Below are positions 52,940 to 61,199 of a DNA stretch of 64,000 nucleotides, piece by piece; position 1 is the stretch's first letter; each line of letters starts with the position of its first letter. The notes under the pieces were generated by a model. It saw nothing but the letters and a program-made list of their open reading frames with translations, ran no database searches and had not been told where the DNA came from. Location of the stretch: contig NZ_BSSM01000003.1 in NCBI RefSeq assembly GCF_030269125.1, positions 1-64,000 on the forward strand, read 5' to 3'. Made by a program: the position numbers and the translations under genes. Origin of the DNA: Streptomyces hygroscopicus subsp. hygroscopicus. GTDB lineage: Bacteria > Actinomycetota > Actinomycetes > Streptomycetales > Streptomycetaceae.

Positions 52940-53215
52940 TGGGCCGGGTGGCGTCGCCGGGTGCTCCTGGCCGGGGTAGGGGGTGCCGATGGGCACCGTG
53001 CCGTTGGCCGGCCGGGGCCAGTCCTCGCCGCGGTCAGGCAGCCGGAACTCCGTCCACGTCACGGTCATCTCGGTCGGGCCGTAGATGTTCTCCAGGACGG
53101 AGTTCGGGGCCGCGGCCGCCCAGACCCGGGCGTGGGTCAGCATCAGGGCCTCTCCGTAGAACAGGCTCCAGCGCAGCGTCGGCATTACGCCGGGCTTCAG
53201 CGCACGCAGCCGCAG
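52940..53215 (-). pseudogene. NRPS adenylation-domain remnant
   Basis: The frame reads LKPGVMPTLRWSLFYGEALM, LTHARVWAAAAPNSVLENIY and GPTEMTVTWTEFRLPD, then NGTVPIGTPYPGQ. NIYGPTEMTVTWT is the A5-like core of amino-acid adenylation domains, and the piece before it is the A4-A5 region. Only about 90 residues remain. It is a relic of a nonribosomal peptide synthetase gene. Confidence 0.7.
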
Positions 53216-53252
53216 CGCGATGGACGCCCCCGGTTCGCTCGCTCAGGAAGCC

Positions 53253-53822
53253 CTACCGGTCCGCCGCCGCGGCGGCGGCCTGCTTCGCGGAGTGCCGGCG
53301 GGCCTTGGCGCGGTTGCCGCACACGCGCATCGAGCACCAGCGGCGGCTGCGGTTCTTCGACACGTCCCAGAAGACCCAGGCGCAGGCGTGCTCGGCGCAG
53401 CGCTTGAGCCGGACGGCCTCACCGGTGATGACCAGCTCGCTCCAGGCGATGGCAAGGCTGGCCAGGGCCTTCCTGACCGGGGTCAGCTCTGCCGCCGGGG
53501 ACAGCACACCGCCGCGGTCTGTACCGCCGCGCACGGTGATGAGCACCGGCAGCTCACGCAGGGCCTCGTCGGCTCCGGCGAGGAGTGCCGCGTCGGCGGT
53601 GTCACCGACGTTGACGCCCAACTCCTCCCGGATGCCGGTGCGCAGACGCAGGCAGAGGGCGTGGTCCTCGGCGCCGATCCGGCGTTCGCGGTCGAGCAGT
53701 CCGCGCTCGGCGAGCCAGGCGGAGAGCGCGCTCGCCGTGGCCAGCTCGTCGGTGCCGAGTTCCACGTCGACGGTGTTGGCGAAGGCCTCGATGAGCTGGG
53801 CGGAAGCCGGTGCTTCGGACAT
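53253..53822 (-). CDS. CGNR zinc-finger / ABATE-domain protein
   Basis: 189 residues from ATG 53822. The C-terminal CGNR zinc finger is clear: RLKRCAEHACAWVFWDVSKN, then RSRRWCSMRVCGNRAKARRH. The N-terminal part is the ABATE-like ligand domain (NTVDVELGTDELATASALSA). Such proteins are thought to be stress-linked DNA-binding regulators in actinobacteria. It is divergent from an MFS exporter gene, so it may regulate that exporter. Confidence 0.88.
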   Translation of the reverse strand: MSEAPASAQLIEAFANTVDVELGTDELATASALSAWLAERGLLDRERRIGAEDHALCLRLRTGIREELGVNVGDTADAALLAGADEALRELPVLITVRGGTDRGGVLSPAAELTPVRKALASLAIAWSELVITGEAVRLKRCAEHACAWVFWDVSKNRSRRWCSMRVCGNRAKARRHSAKQAAAAAADR

Positions 53823-53965
53823 GGACCACCTCCTGGCAGGAGCCCCAGTCTATACCCGGCCTAACCGGCTAACGCCTTGACTGGGTAGCGAGCCAGCCCC
53901 CGAGCATGCCAGACTCACCCTCTCGGGAATAACCAGTAAACACGATAGATGGTTAGGGGACGGTG

Positions 53966-55336
53966 ATGGATGATCAAGCACTCCAGGCCGCGCAGGCACC
54001 GGCGACGACCGCCGACACCGCGTCGGATCGCTCCGCGCGGCCCCCGGCCCGCCGCGCCGCGACCCATCCAGGCAAGCTCGGGAAGCCCGCCGAACACGGC
54101 ACGTCACGGGAAGCCGCCGCCCGGAGCATGCGCAACACCGTCGTCCTGCTGACCTTCACCGCGATCACCAACCTCGCCGACGGTGTAACCAAGATCGCCC
54201 TGCCGCTGCTGGCCACCCGTGCCTCCACCTCCCCGGCCCAGATCTCGGCCGTGTCGCTCACCCTGTCCCTGCCCTGGCTGCTCGTCGCCCTGCACGTCGG
54301 TGTCCTGGTCGACCGCGTTGACCGGCGGCGCCTGCTGTGGGGGGCGAACGCGCTGCGGCTGCTCGCGCTCGGCGCGCTGGCCGAGGCCGCGCTGGCCGAC
54401 CGGGTCACCGTCCCCGTGCTCTGTGCCGTGGGCGCGGTGCTCGGCGTGGCCGAGGTGGTCGCGCTGACCGCGGCCTCGGCCCTGATCCCGGCGCTGGTCC
54501 CGCCGGAGGGCCGGGAGCGCGCCAACGCCTGGATCGCTGGCGCCGAGACGGTCTGCAACGAGTTCTGCGGCCCCTTCGTGGGCGGCCTCCTGCTCGCCGC
54601 GGGCACCGGCTTCGCCCTCGGCGTGACCTGGGTGTCGTACCTGGCGGCCGCCCTGGTCCTGCTTCTGCTCACCGGCCGGTTCCGCGCCGCCCAGGACGCC
54701 TCGGCGGCCCGCCCCGCCGAGAGCGTCAACCAGCAGATCACCGGCGGACTGCGCTACCTGTGGCGGCACACGCTGCTGCGCACCATGTCTCTGATCCTTA
54801 CGGTGCTGTGCGCCTGCTGGGGCGCCTGGCTGGCGCTCATGCCGCTGTTCGCCACCGAGGTGATGCACCTCAGCCCCCGTCAGTACGGGATGCTCCTGAG
54901 CGCGCTCGGTATCGGCGGCTTGGTCGGTGCCCTCGTCGTCAGCTGGGTGAACCGGTTCCTCGGACGCCGCTGGGTGATGTTTGCCGACCTGGTCGGCACC
55001 TTCGCGATGGTGGCCGTGCCCGCGCTGACCACCGACCTCTGGGCGGTCGCCGCCGCGGCCTTCGCCGGCGGCATGGGCGGCACCCTGTGGACGGTGAACG
55101 CCCGCACCATCGGACAGCGCCTGGTCCCCGACGCCATGCTCGGCCGTTACACGGCCGTGGGCCGTCTCTTCAGCTGGGGCGCCATGCCCATCGGTGCGGG
55201 CGTGATGGGCCTGCTCGCCGAGTGGCTCGGGCTGCGGCTCGCGTTCCTGATGTTCGCCGCGTCTGTCGCCGTCACCGTCCTCCCCTTCCTGCGCGTCCTG
55301 ACCCGCCCCGCCCTCGCGAAGGCCTACGGCGAGTAG
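53966..55336 (+). CDS. MFS transporter, 12-TM exporter type
   Basis: 456 residues from ATG 53966 (a GTG three bases earlier is possible). After a ~50-residue polar N-tail, about 12 hydrophobic segments follow, with the loop-2/3 motif DRVDRRRLLWGANALRL typical of the enterobactin-exporter (EntS)-like MFS group, and GPFVGGLLLAAGTGFALGVT. It likely exports a drug or siderophore across the cytoplasmic membrane. It is divergent from the CGNR-type regulator with about 140 bp between. Confidence 0.88.
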   Translation: MDDQALQAAQAPATTADTASDRSARPPARRAATHPGKLGKPAEHGTSREAAARSMRNTVVLLTFTAITNLADGVTKIALPLLATRASTSPAQISAVSLTLSLPWLLVALHVGVLVDRVDRRRLLWGANALRLLALGALAEAALADRVTVPVLCAVGAVLGVAEVVALTAASALIPALVPPEGRERANAWIAGAETVCNEFCGPFVGGLLLAAGTGFALGVTWVSYLAAALVLLLLTGRFRAAQDASAARPAESVNQQITGGLRYLWRHTLLRTMSLILTVLCACWGAWLALMPLFATEVMHLSPRQYGMLLSALGIGGLVGALVVSWVNRFLGRRWVMFADLVGTFAMVAVPALTTDLWAVAAAAFAGGMGGTLWTVNARTIGQRLVPDAMLGRYTAVGRLFSWGAMPIGAGVMGLLAEWLGLRLAFLMFAASVAVTVLPFLRVLTRPALAKAYGE

Positions 55337-55375
55337 GGCGCCGCCGCCCCCGCGTGCCGGCCGAGCACACCTGCT

Positions 55376-55902
55376 CCCCGGCCGGCCGCGGCAGGCTCGG
55401 CGAGCCGGCACCGGAACCGGCACCAACAGCAGCCCGGTCGTCAGGTCGGCGACCCGGCGGACCGCCTCCCCGCGCAGCAGCGTGTGGTGGTCTGCGGGCA
55501 GCCGTGCCGTCGCCCGCTCAGGGGTGGACAGGCGCCGCCAGCGCGCCACCTCCTCGCCGGTCAAGATCGGCGGCCACCAACAGCGCCCTGGGCCTCCGAC
55601 CATGTCCGCGCCGCGGTACCAGGCCATCGCCGTCACATGCCGTGCGTGCAGCGCGTACCGCTCCTGCAGCGCCTGCGACGGCGCCTCACCCAAGGCTGCG
55701 CGCAGCAACGTGGGCAGCTTCTCTTTGCCCAGGTCGGCGCGGCGACCAAGTGCAGCCGGCCCGGCGCCACCGCACCAGCGGCACGCAGCGCGTTGTGCGC
55801 GAAGGTGTCCAGATCGTGCCGGTCCACGACGAGCCGCCAAACCGCGGGTTCAGCCGCGTCACCCGAAGAGATCTCCCCCGCCAGCGGCCGGTCTCTGTCC
55901 AC
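55376..55902 (-). pseudogene. unrecognised gene with a frameshift
   Basis: From GTG 55902 the frame gives VDRDRPLAGEISSGDAAEPA, VWRLVVDRHDLDTFAHNALR and GRLHLVA. Near 55740 the sequence continues in another frame as LGKEKLPTLLRAALGEAPSQ, ALHARHVTAMAWYRGADMVG and LPADHHTLLRGEAVRRVADL. The ending with DHHTLL could suggest a thioesterase-like hydrolase, but this is weak. It is tail-to-tail with the MFS gene. Confidence 0.4.
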
Positions 55903-55974
55903 AGGGCCGCAGTTCGAGCATCGGGTTCGAGGCCGCCGCGATCGGCGAGGCGGCCCGTACGTTGAGGAGCCGAC

Positions 55975-56435
55975 ATGCCCGACACCACACCGCTCACCCC
56001 GATGCCCCCTCACGCGGCCATCAGCGCCTTCAACTACCTCCGGGCCGTCCAGGCCGACGACGTCGACGCCTCCCGCGAGTTCGTCGGCGCGGAGCCGCGG
56101 ATGCCCGAGCTGCTCGTCGACGTCGCCACCCGGATCGTCGTCCCGGTCACCGCGTTGCCCGGCGCGGACGCGGGCGAGCCATGCGAGGACCTTCGCCCTG
56201 GAGGCCCTCGGGCGCGTCTTCGTGACCTCGCTGCGGATCTGGGCCAAGGCCGGGGCGGGACACGGCGGAGGGCATCGCCCGCGCCGTCATCGACTTCGCG
56301 CAGCAGTTCCTCACCGACGACCACGAGGACGTCGCCGACACCCTGCGCCAGCTGGAGGCCGTCGGCGTGGGCCAGGCCCTCGCTGCGCACCCCGCACCGA
56401 CCGGTGTGCACCCGGTGCGCCCCATCGCCGTGTAA
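55975..56435 (+). pseudogene. conserved hypothetical gene with two frameshifts
   Basis: ATG 55975 starts PHAAISAFNYLRAVQADDVD, EFVGAEPRMPELLVDVATRI and VVPVTALPGA. Then the reading moves to a second frame (RTFALEALGRVFVTSLRIWA) and a third (ARAVIDFAQQFLTDDHEDVA, TLRQLEAVGVGQALAAHP), ending at 56435. Two single-base changes would restore one ~150-residue protein. Function unknown. Confidence 0.5.
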
Positions 56436-56547
56436 CGCGCGTGCCGCGCGGTGGCGGTGCGCACCATCGCATGGCCGCCGCACAGCCGCTCCCGGGCCGT
56501 CGCCGACCTGGTCCGGGCCGCCACGCGTTTCTGAGTTCGGGGAGCCG

Positions 56548-57174
56548 TCAGGCGCGCCGCGCCGTCGCCGTGATCGTCGCCGTGCCGATCACGTGGCTCG
56601 ACATGGTGAAGCGGGTGACGGCGGCCGGGGTCGCCGCGGGCAGTTGCAGGCCGGCCGTGTCCAGGGCGTAGACCGTGATCCGGTAGTGGTGGGTGATGTC
56701 ACCGGCCGACGGGCAGGGGCCCAGGTAGCCGGTCTGGCCGGCGTCGTCCGTGCCGGCCACCGCGCCGGTCGGCAGGGTGCCGCCCAGCTCGGTGCTGGTG
56801 GCGGGGATGTCCCAGGTCAGCCAGTGCCAGAAGCCGGACCCTGTGGGGGCGTCGGAGTCGAACATGGTAACCGCGTAGCTGCGGGTGCCCCTCGGGGCGC
56901 CGTGCCAGGACAGCTGTATCTGCTGGTTGGCGCCGGAGCAGCCGAAGGCGTTCGCGTAGGCGTCGGCCGGGAAGGCACCGCCGTCGCGGATGTCGGGGCT
57001 GGTGACCTTGAAGTGGGCGGCGGAGTCCGGGACGCCCTCGCGGACCTCGGTGTAGCCGTACCCTCCGTCGTCGGCCCGGCCAGTGCGGTGGGTGTCGGCG
57101 TTGGCCGTGGTCACGCCGGTGGTGACGGCGGCGGCGACCGCGGCCAGGGCGGCGGCTCGGATCGGCTTTCTCAT
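56548..57174 (-). CDS. secreted YbhB/YbcL-family (PEBP) protein
   Basis: 208 residues from ATG 57174 with an AGGAGGG site. Residues 1-27 form a Sec signal (MRKPIRAAALAAVAAAVTTG, cleavage near TANA-DTH). The PEBP core shows GCSGANQQIQLSWHGAPRGT, SYAVTMFDSDAPTGSGFWHW and YLGPCPSAGDITHHYRITVY with the DxDAP/HW and GPxPP-like pocket residues. Such Raf-kinase-inhibitor-like proteins bind small ligands; the function in Streptomyces is unknown. It is divergent from an XRE regulator. Confidence 0.9.
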   Translation of the reverse strand: MRKPIRAAALAAVAAAVTTGVTTANADTHRTGRADDGGYGYTEVREGVPDSAAHFKVTSPDIRDGGAFPADAYANAFGCSGANQQIQLSWHGAPRGTRSYAVTMFDSDAPTGSGFWHWLTWDIPATSTELGGTLPTGAVAGTDDAGQTGYLGPCPSAGDITHHYRITVYALDTAGLQLPAATPAAVTRFTMSSHVIGTATITATARRA

Positions 57175-57320
57175 GGTGCCCTCCTGGGTCAGGTGTCGGT
57201 GTCTGGGGGCTCCACGATCAAGGAGCGGGAACACCGGCAGGAAGGCTCTTGGATTCCTGGCATCCGGAATACCAGGCTCCCGGGTCGACAGGGCGCGGCC
57301 GGGCTCAGGATCATGAGGGC

Positions 57321-58181
57321 ATGGCGAGTCACCGGTCACCTCAACGCGCGGAACTGGCGGAGTTCCTGCGCGCCATGCGGGCGCGGCTGCGGCCCGAGGA
57401 CGTCGGGCTGCCGGGCACGGACCGGCGCCGTACGCCGGGGCTGCGGCGGCAGGAGGTGGCGCAGCTCGCCGCCGTCAGCATCGACTGGTACATCAGGCTG
57501 GAGCAGGGCCGGGTCGGCACACCGGGCGCCGCCGTGCTGGACGCGGTGGCCCAGGCGCTGCGGCTGTCGCCGTCCGAGCGGACTCATCTGCACCTCGTCG
57601 CGCGGGACGAGACCCCGGTGTCCCGGCACCTGTCGGCGCCGGTCGGCGACTCGCTGCGGGTGCTGCTGGCAGGGATGCCGCTGATCCCCGCCTACGTCGT
57701 GGACTTCCGTTTCGACGTGCTGGCCCACAACGCGGCGGCCACGGCCCTGTTCGGCGCGGACTTCGGCACGGCCGGGGAGACCACCGGCAACACCGCGCGG
57801 GTGCTGTTCCTGGCGCCGCGGATGCGCGAGAGCCAGCTGGACTGGGTGCGGGTGGCCCGTGAGACGGTCGGCAACCTGCGGGCGAACCTGGCCCGCCACC
57901 CCGACGATCCCCGGCTGCGCGAGGTGATCACGGACCTGCGGGACCACAGCGCGGAGTTCGCCGCCTGGTGGGAGGACCACACGGTGCAGCGACGCGCCCA
58001 CGGCCGTAAACGCGTCGTGGATCCGGTCGTCGGCGAACTGGCCGTCTGTTACGACACGTTGGCCACCCGCGACGACTCGGACCAGTGCCTGATCGCCGTC
58101 ACCCCGGCCGACCCGGCCGCCGAGGACGGCTTCCGCAGGCTCATGAGCGGCCCGGGTCTGCATGCCATCGGAGCGGCCTGA
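57321..58181 (+). CDS. XRE-family regulator with MmyB-like domain
   Basis: 286 residues from ATG 57321. The HTH (LRRQEVAQLAAVSIDWYIRL, then EQGRVGTPGAAVLDAVAQAL) is followed by the MmyB-like ligand domain with AYVVDFRFDVLAHNAAATAL and a late CYDTLATRDDSDQCLI. It is a paralogue in architecture of the regulator at 12170. It is divergent from the secreted YbhB-like gene and may control it. Confidence 0.85.
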   Translation: MASHRSPQRAELAEFLRAMRARLRPEDVGLPGTDRRRTPGLRRQEVAQLAAVSIDWYIRLEQGRVGTPGAAVLDAVAQALRLSPSERTHLHLVARDETPVSRHLSAPVGDSLRVLLAGMPLIPAYVVDFRFDVLAHNAAATALFGADFGTAGETTGNTARVLFLAPRMRESQLDWVRVARETVGNLRANLARHPDDPRLREVITDLRDHSAEFAAWWEDHTVQRRAHGRKRVVDPVVGELAVCYDTLATRDDSDQCLIAVTPADPAAEDGFRRLMSGPGLHAIGAA

Positions 58182-58189
58182 GGCCGCCC

Positions 58190-58432
58190 TGCGGCGCACC
58201 GCGCACGCGGGCGGCAAGAGTCCAGGCGGTGCTGGTGAGCGCGGCCAGGGTGAGGGTGATCAGGAACAGGGTGGTGTGGGAGCCGGCGCTGTCGGCCGCG
58301 CGGGCCACCGGATTGGGCAGGCCGAGGCGGTCGACCAGCTAGCCGAGGGCCGCGATCCCGGTGAGCACCGCGCCGGTCAGGCGGAGCGCGGGCTGGACGC
58401 GCAGGCGGGCCAGGACCAGAAGTGAAGCTTCC
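58190..58432 (-). pseudogene. small membrane protein with an in-frame stop
   Basis: The minus strand reads LLVLARLRVQPALRLTGAVL TGIAALG, an in-frame TAG, then LVDRLGLPNPVARAADSAGS and TLFLITLTLAALTSTAWTLA. The two hydrophobic helices flank the stop, which looks like a Trp-to-stop change (TGG to TAG). The front of the gene is missing at the IS3-type scrap. No family assigned. Confidence 0.45.
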
Positions 58433-58489
58433 CCTTGATCGTGGACACCTGGAGACTGGGACCTGAGGTTCCAGAGGAAGTAGCACCAG

Positions 58490-58624
58490 GTGGGAAGCAA
58501 GTACACGAAGCGGTACACCGAGGAGTTCAAGAGGGACGCGATCGCGCTCGTCGACTCCTCGGGCAAGACGGTCACCGCCGTGGCCCGGGAACTCGGCATC
58601 AGCTCGGAGTCCCTGCGCGGTAGC
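58490..58624 (+). pseudogene. IS3-type OrfA N-terminal scrap
   Basis: GTG 58490 begins KYTKRYTEEFKRDAIALVDS then SGKTVTAVARELGISSESLR, the HTH of IS3-family OrfA. After LRG it runs into a GC-rich tandem repeat and the match ends. Confidence 0.75.
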
Positions 58625-58666
58625 GGAGCCGGACAAGGGGGTGCAGCGGAGCCGGACAAGGGGGGC
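58622..58666 (+). repeat. 23-bp imperfect tandem repeat
   Basis: AGCGGAGCCGGACAAGGGGG occurs twice back to back (58622 and 58645), right where the OrfA scrap breaks off. Confidence 0.8.
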
Positions 58667-58668
58667 GG

Positions 58669-58985
58669 TCGGCGGTGGGCGCACCAATGCGGTGCGCGCA
58701 CCGGGTGCGGTGGACCGGCGCGCGGGACAGTGCCGGGCACCGTCGGAATGGTGCGGTGCTGGATGCGGTGAGCCTACGCCAACTTGAAATCACAGGTCAA
58801 AGGGCTGACGTGACCGGCTCTCGGGGTCCTCGCGCTGGTCGTGGGTGACTGTCTTTGCAGTAGGTCATCTGTCAGCGATTGGCTCCGACGTTTGTCAGGA
58901 CGAGCAGCGCGTCTCGGAGGCGGTCGACGGGTGCAGTGCCCATGGCGCCGACAGGGCCCGGCCGACGACAGCCGAGCGGAATCGA
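58669..58985. other. no recognisable gene
   Basis: Between the tandem repeat and the TetR stop nothing protein-like or RNA-like was identified on either strand. It may hold further IS debris. Confidence 0.35.
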
Positions 58986-59564
58986 TCAGCCCAGCGACGC
59001 AGTTGCCGCACGCAGGTCTTCCAGGGCTGCCAGTGCATGTGGCGCGAGCCCTTCCTCGTCGTCACGATCGCCTTCGGACCACTGGGCGTATCCCCGCTTG
59101 AACGCCAGGACTCCCAGCTCGGCCGCGAGGTGCGCGGTCGTCTCGGGGACGCCGCGGGCGATGAGCGCGGCTGTCATGGCGGCCGCGAGACCGACACTCT
59201 TGAGGGCGTCGCGTTCTTGTAGTTCGGTGCTGGCTGCCACGGCTGCTTTGAGACGGGGGCCGAGTTCACGGTTCGCCGGACCCATGGCGCTCGATGCGCG
59301 CTCGAGAGCGGCCGCCACCGCCTGGAGCGGGCTGGCGCTCGCAGGGGCCTCGGTGATGCCGTCGGCGAGCAGCCTGCTGAGCGTCTCCTGGCCGGCGACC
59401 AGCAACTCGCGCTTGTCGGAAAAGTACCGGAAGAAGGTGCTCTTGGTGACACCGGCGCGCTCGGCGATCTGGGTCACCGTGGTGGCGTCGTACCCCTGCT
59501 CGGTGAACAGGTCGACGGCAGCAACGACGAGTCGCTGGGCCGCACCCGGTTGCCATCTAGCCAT
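58986..59564 (-). CDS. TetR-family repressor of the divergent SDR
   Basis: 192 residues from ATG 59564. The HTH is TVTQIAERAGVTKSTFFRYF with SDKRELLVAGQE. The C-terminal domain (TELQERDALKSVGLAAAMTA, AELGVLAFKRGYAQWSEGDR) is intact. It is divergent from an NAD(P)-binding SDR with two GTGATGGGAC palindromes between them. A decayed copy of the same pair lies at 15.3-16.1 kb. Confidence 0.88.
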   Translation of the reverse strand: MARWQPGAAQRLVVAAVDLFTEQGYDATTVTQIAERAGVTKSTFFRYFSDKRELLVAGQETLSRLLADGITEAPASASPLQAVAAALERASSAMGPANRELGPRLKAAVAASTELQERDALKSVGLAAAMTAALIARGVPETTAHLAAELGVLAFKRGYAQWSEGDRDDEEGLAPHALAALEDLRAATASLG

Positions 59565-59577
59565 GAGACCAGGATAG

Positions 59578-59637
59578 GTGATGGGACACCTGTCCCGTCA
59601 CCGTGTAGGGTCAGTGATGGGACAACAGTCCCATCAC
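59578..59637. promoter_or_regulatory. two TetR operators in the TetR/SDR intergenic region
   Basis: GTGATGGGACAACAGTCCCA begins a palindrome with perfect 10-bp arms (59614-59637, arms GTGATGGGAC/GTCCCATCAC). A second copy at 59578-59601 (GTGATGGGAC, ACCT, GTCCCGTCAC) has one mismatch. The sites start 36 bp apart and flank the likely promoters. Confidence 0.8.
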
Positions 59638-59652
59638 TTTCAGGGAGAGCTC

Positions 59653-60534
59653 ATGCACGTCTTCGTCACCGGCGGTACCGGCACCATCGGCTCTGCCGTT
59701 GTCGCCGAACTGCTCGGCAACAGCCACACCGTTCTCGCGCTGGCTCGCTCGGACGGCTCCGCGCAGGCCCTTGAGCGCGCTGGTGCCAAGGTGCTGCGAG
59801 GAGACCTGGCGGACCTCGACGTCCTGCGGTCCGGCGCAGCGCAGTGCGACGGCGTGATCAGCCTGGCGTTCGGACGCGACTACAGCAGTCCGGAAGCGCT
59901 CGCCCAGGCCATCGCCGAGGAGAGCGCCGCTGTCGCTGCGCTGGGGCAGGAACTCATCGGAAGCAACCGCCCGATCGTCACGGTCTCTGGCACGCCCTGG
60001 GTGCCGGGACGCGCCTCTGTCGAGGCCGATCCGCTGCCGACCGACGGACCGGTGGGCGGTCGAGGCCGTTCGGTCAATGCGCTGCTGGACCTCGCCTCGC
60101 GCGGTGTGCGCAGCACGGCTGTCCGCATGCCGCGCACAGTCCACAACGAGGGCAAGGGCGGATTCGCCGGTCTGTTGACCGATCAAGCGCGCCGCACCGG
60201 GGTGGCCGGCTACCCGGGCGACGGCACCCAGCGCTGGCCGGCCGTGCACGCGCTCGACGCAGCGGTCCTGTTCCGTCTGGCCCTCGAGTCCGCGCCGGCC
60301 GGGACATCCTGGCACGCCGTCGCCGACGAGGGCGACACGGTGCGGGACATCGCCACAGTCATCGGCCGGCGACTGGGCCTGCCGGTCGAGGAGGTTCCGC
60401 AGGAAAACTTCGGCCCGTTCGGCCCGATCTTCGCCATGGACCAGCCGGCGTCCAGCGCCCATACCCGCGATGCCCTCGGGTGGCAGCCGACCCACTCCAG
60501 CCTCCTCGAGGACCTGGAAACCATTCAGCCCTGA
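59653..60534 (+). CDS. NAD(P)-binding SDR / epimerase-like oxidoreductase
   Basis: 293 residues from ATG 59653 with an AGGGAGA site. MHVFVTGGTGTIGSAVVAEL is the Rossmann start (TGGTGTIG). RGDLADLDVLRSGAAQCDGV follows the extended-SDR pattern, and the C-terminal part (EVPQENFGPFGPIFAMDQPA, LGWQPTHSSLLEDLE) is that of the NmrA/epimerase-like group. Repression by the divergent TetR is supported by two palindromes. The substrate is unknown. Confidence 0.88.
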   Translation: MHVFVTGGTGTIGSAVVAELLGNSHTVLALARSDGSAQALERAGAKVLRGDLADLDVLRSGAAQCDGVISLAFGRDYSSPEALAQAIAEESAAVAALGQELIGSNRPIVTVSGTPWVPGRASVEADPLPTDGPVGGRGRSVNALLDLASRGVRSTAVRMPRTVHNEGKGGFAGLLTDQARRTGVAGYPGDGTQRWPAVHALDAAVLFRLALESAPAGTSWHAVADEGDTVRDIATVIGRRLGLPVEEVPQENFGPFGPIFAMDQPASSAHTRDALGWQPTHSSLLEDLETIQP

Positions 60535-60677
60535 CGCACACCGGTTCCAGGGGAGCGGACGGGGTCGGCTCAATGGGTCACTGGTCAAGGGCCGGCATGC
60601 CCGGTACCGGGACACTCCAGTTCGTCGTGGGCGACTGCCTGCTGAGTGGATCCCTCAGCGGTTGACTTCGAGGTACG

Positions 60678-61165
60678 TCAGGACAGCAGGGCGCGCAGGA
60701 AGCAGGTGGCGCGGGCCGGGTCGGTGCGGAGTTTGGTGAGGATCCGCCAGTTCTTGAGGTGGGCGAAGCCGTGCTCGACCGGTGCGCGTCCCACGGCGAG
60801 AACGTGGTTGGCGGTCTTCTGGCCGACGGTGAGCTTGCGCGTGCGGGTGGCGTGGAAGCCGGTGACGATCACAGGGTCGAGTACGTCGTTGTCCAGGCCG
60901 CGAAAGCCCAGGTCCGCCAGGGCCCCGAGGCCGGCGGCGCGCAGGTGGGCCAGGAGGTGATCGTGGCGGGCTGCGGTGTTGTCGTGGGTGCGGCAGGACC
61001 GGGCGGCGGATATCCAGATCAGCCGGCCCCGCTCGTCGGTCAGGGCGAGGAAGTGCGGGCCGTGCCGGTGGTGTTTACCGGAGTAGTTGCGCCGGTCGGC
61101 CTTCCCGGTGCGGCGCTGGGTGGCAATGAGGGTGCCGTCGATCAAGACCACCTCCCCGCCCTGCT
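60678..61165 (-). pseudogene. IS5-type DDE transposase, 5'-truncated
   Basis: The frame enters at 61165 with GGEVVLIDGTLIATQRRTGK (first Asp), then RRNYSGKHHRHGPHFLALTD, LGALADLGFRGLD (second Asp) and RAPVEHGFAHLKNWRILTKL (Glu), ending at 60678. The N-terminal 80-100 residues are missing where the recombinase fragment begins. Confidence 0.8.
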
Positions 61166-61199
61166 GGCGACCTTCTTCAGAGCGCGGTCCAGACGCGGC

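Noticed and set aside
54104..55840. Long minus-strand frame opposite the MFS gene
   Set aside because: The stretch over 54104-55340 is Gln/Gly/His-rich antisense; only the part beyond about 55376 looks like a gene, and that is listed as a pseudogene.
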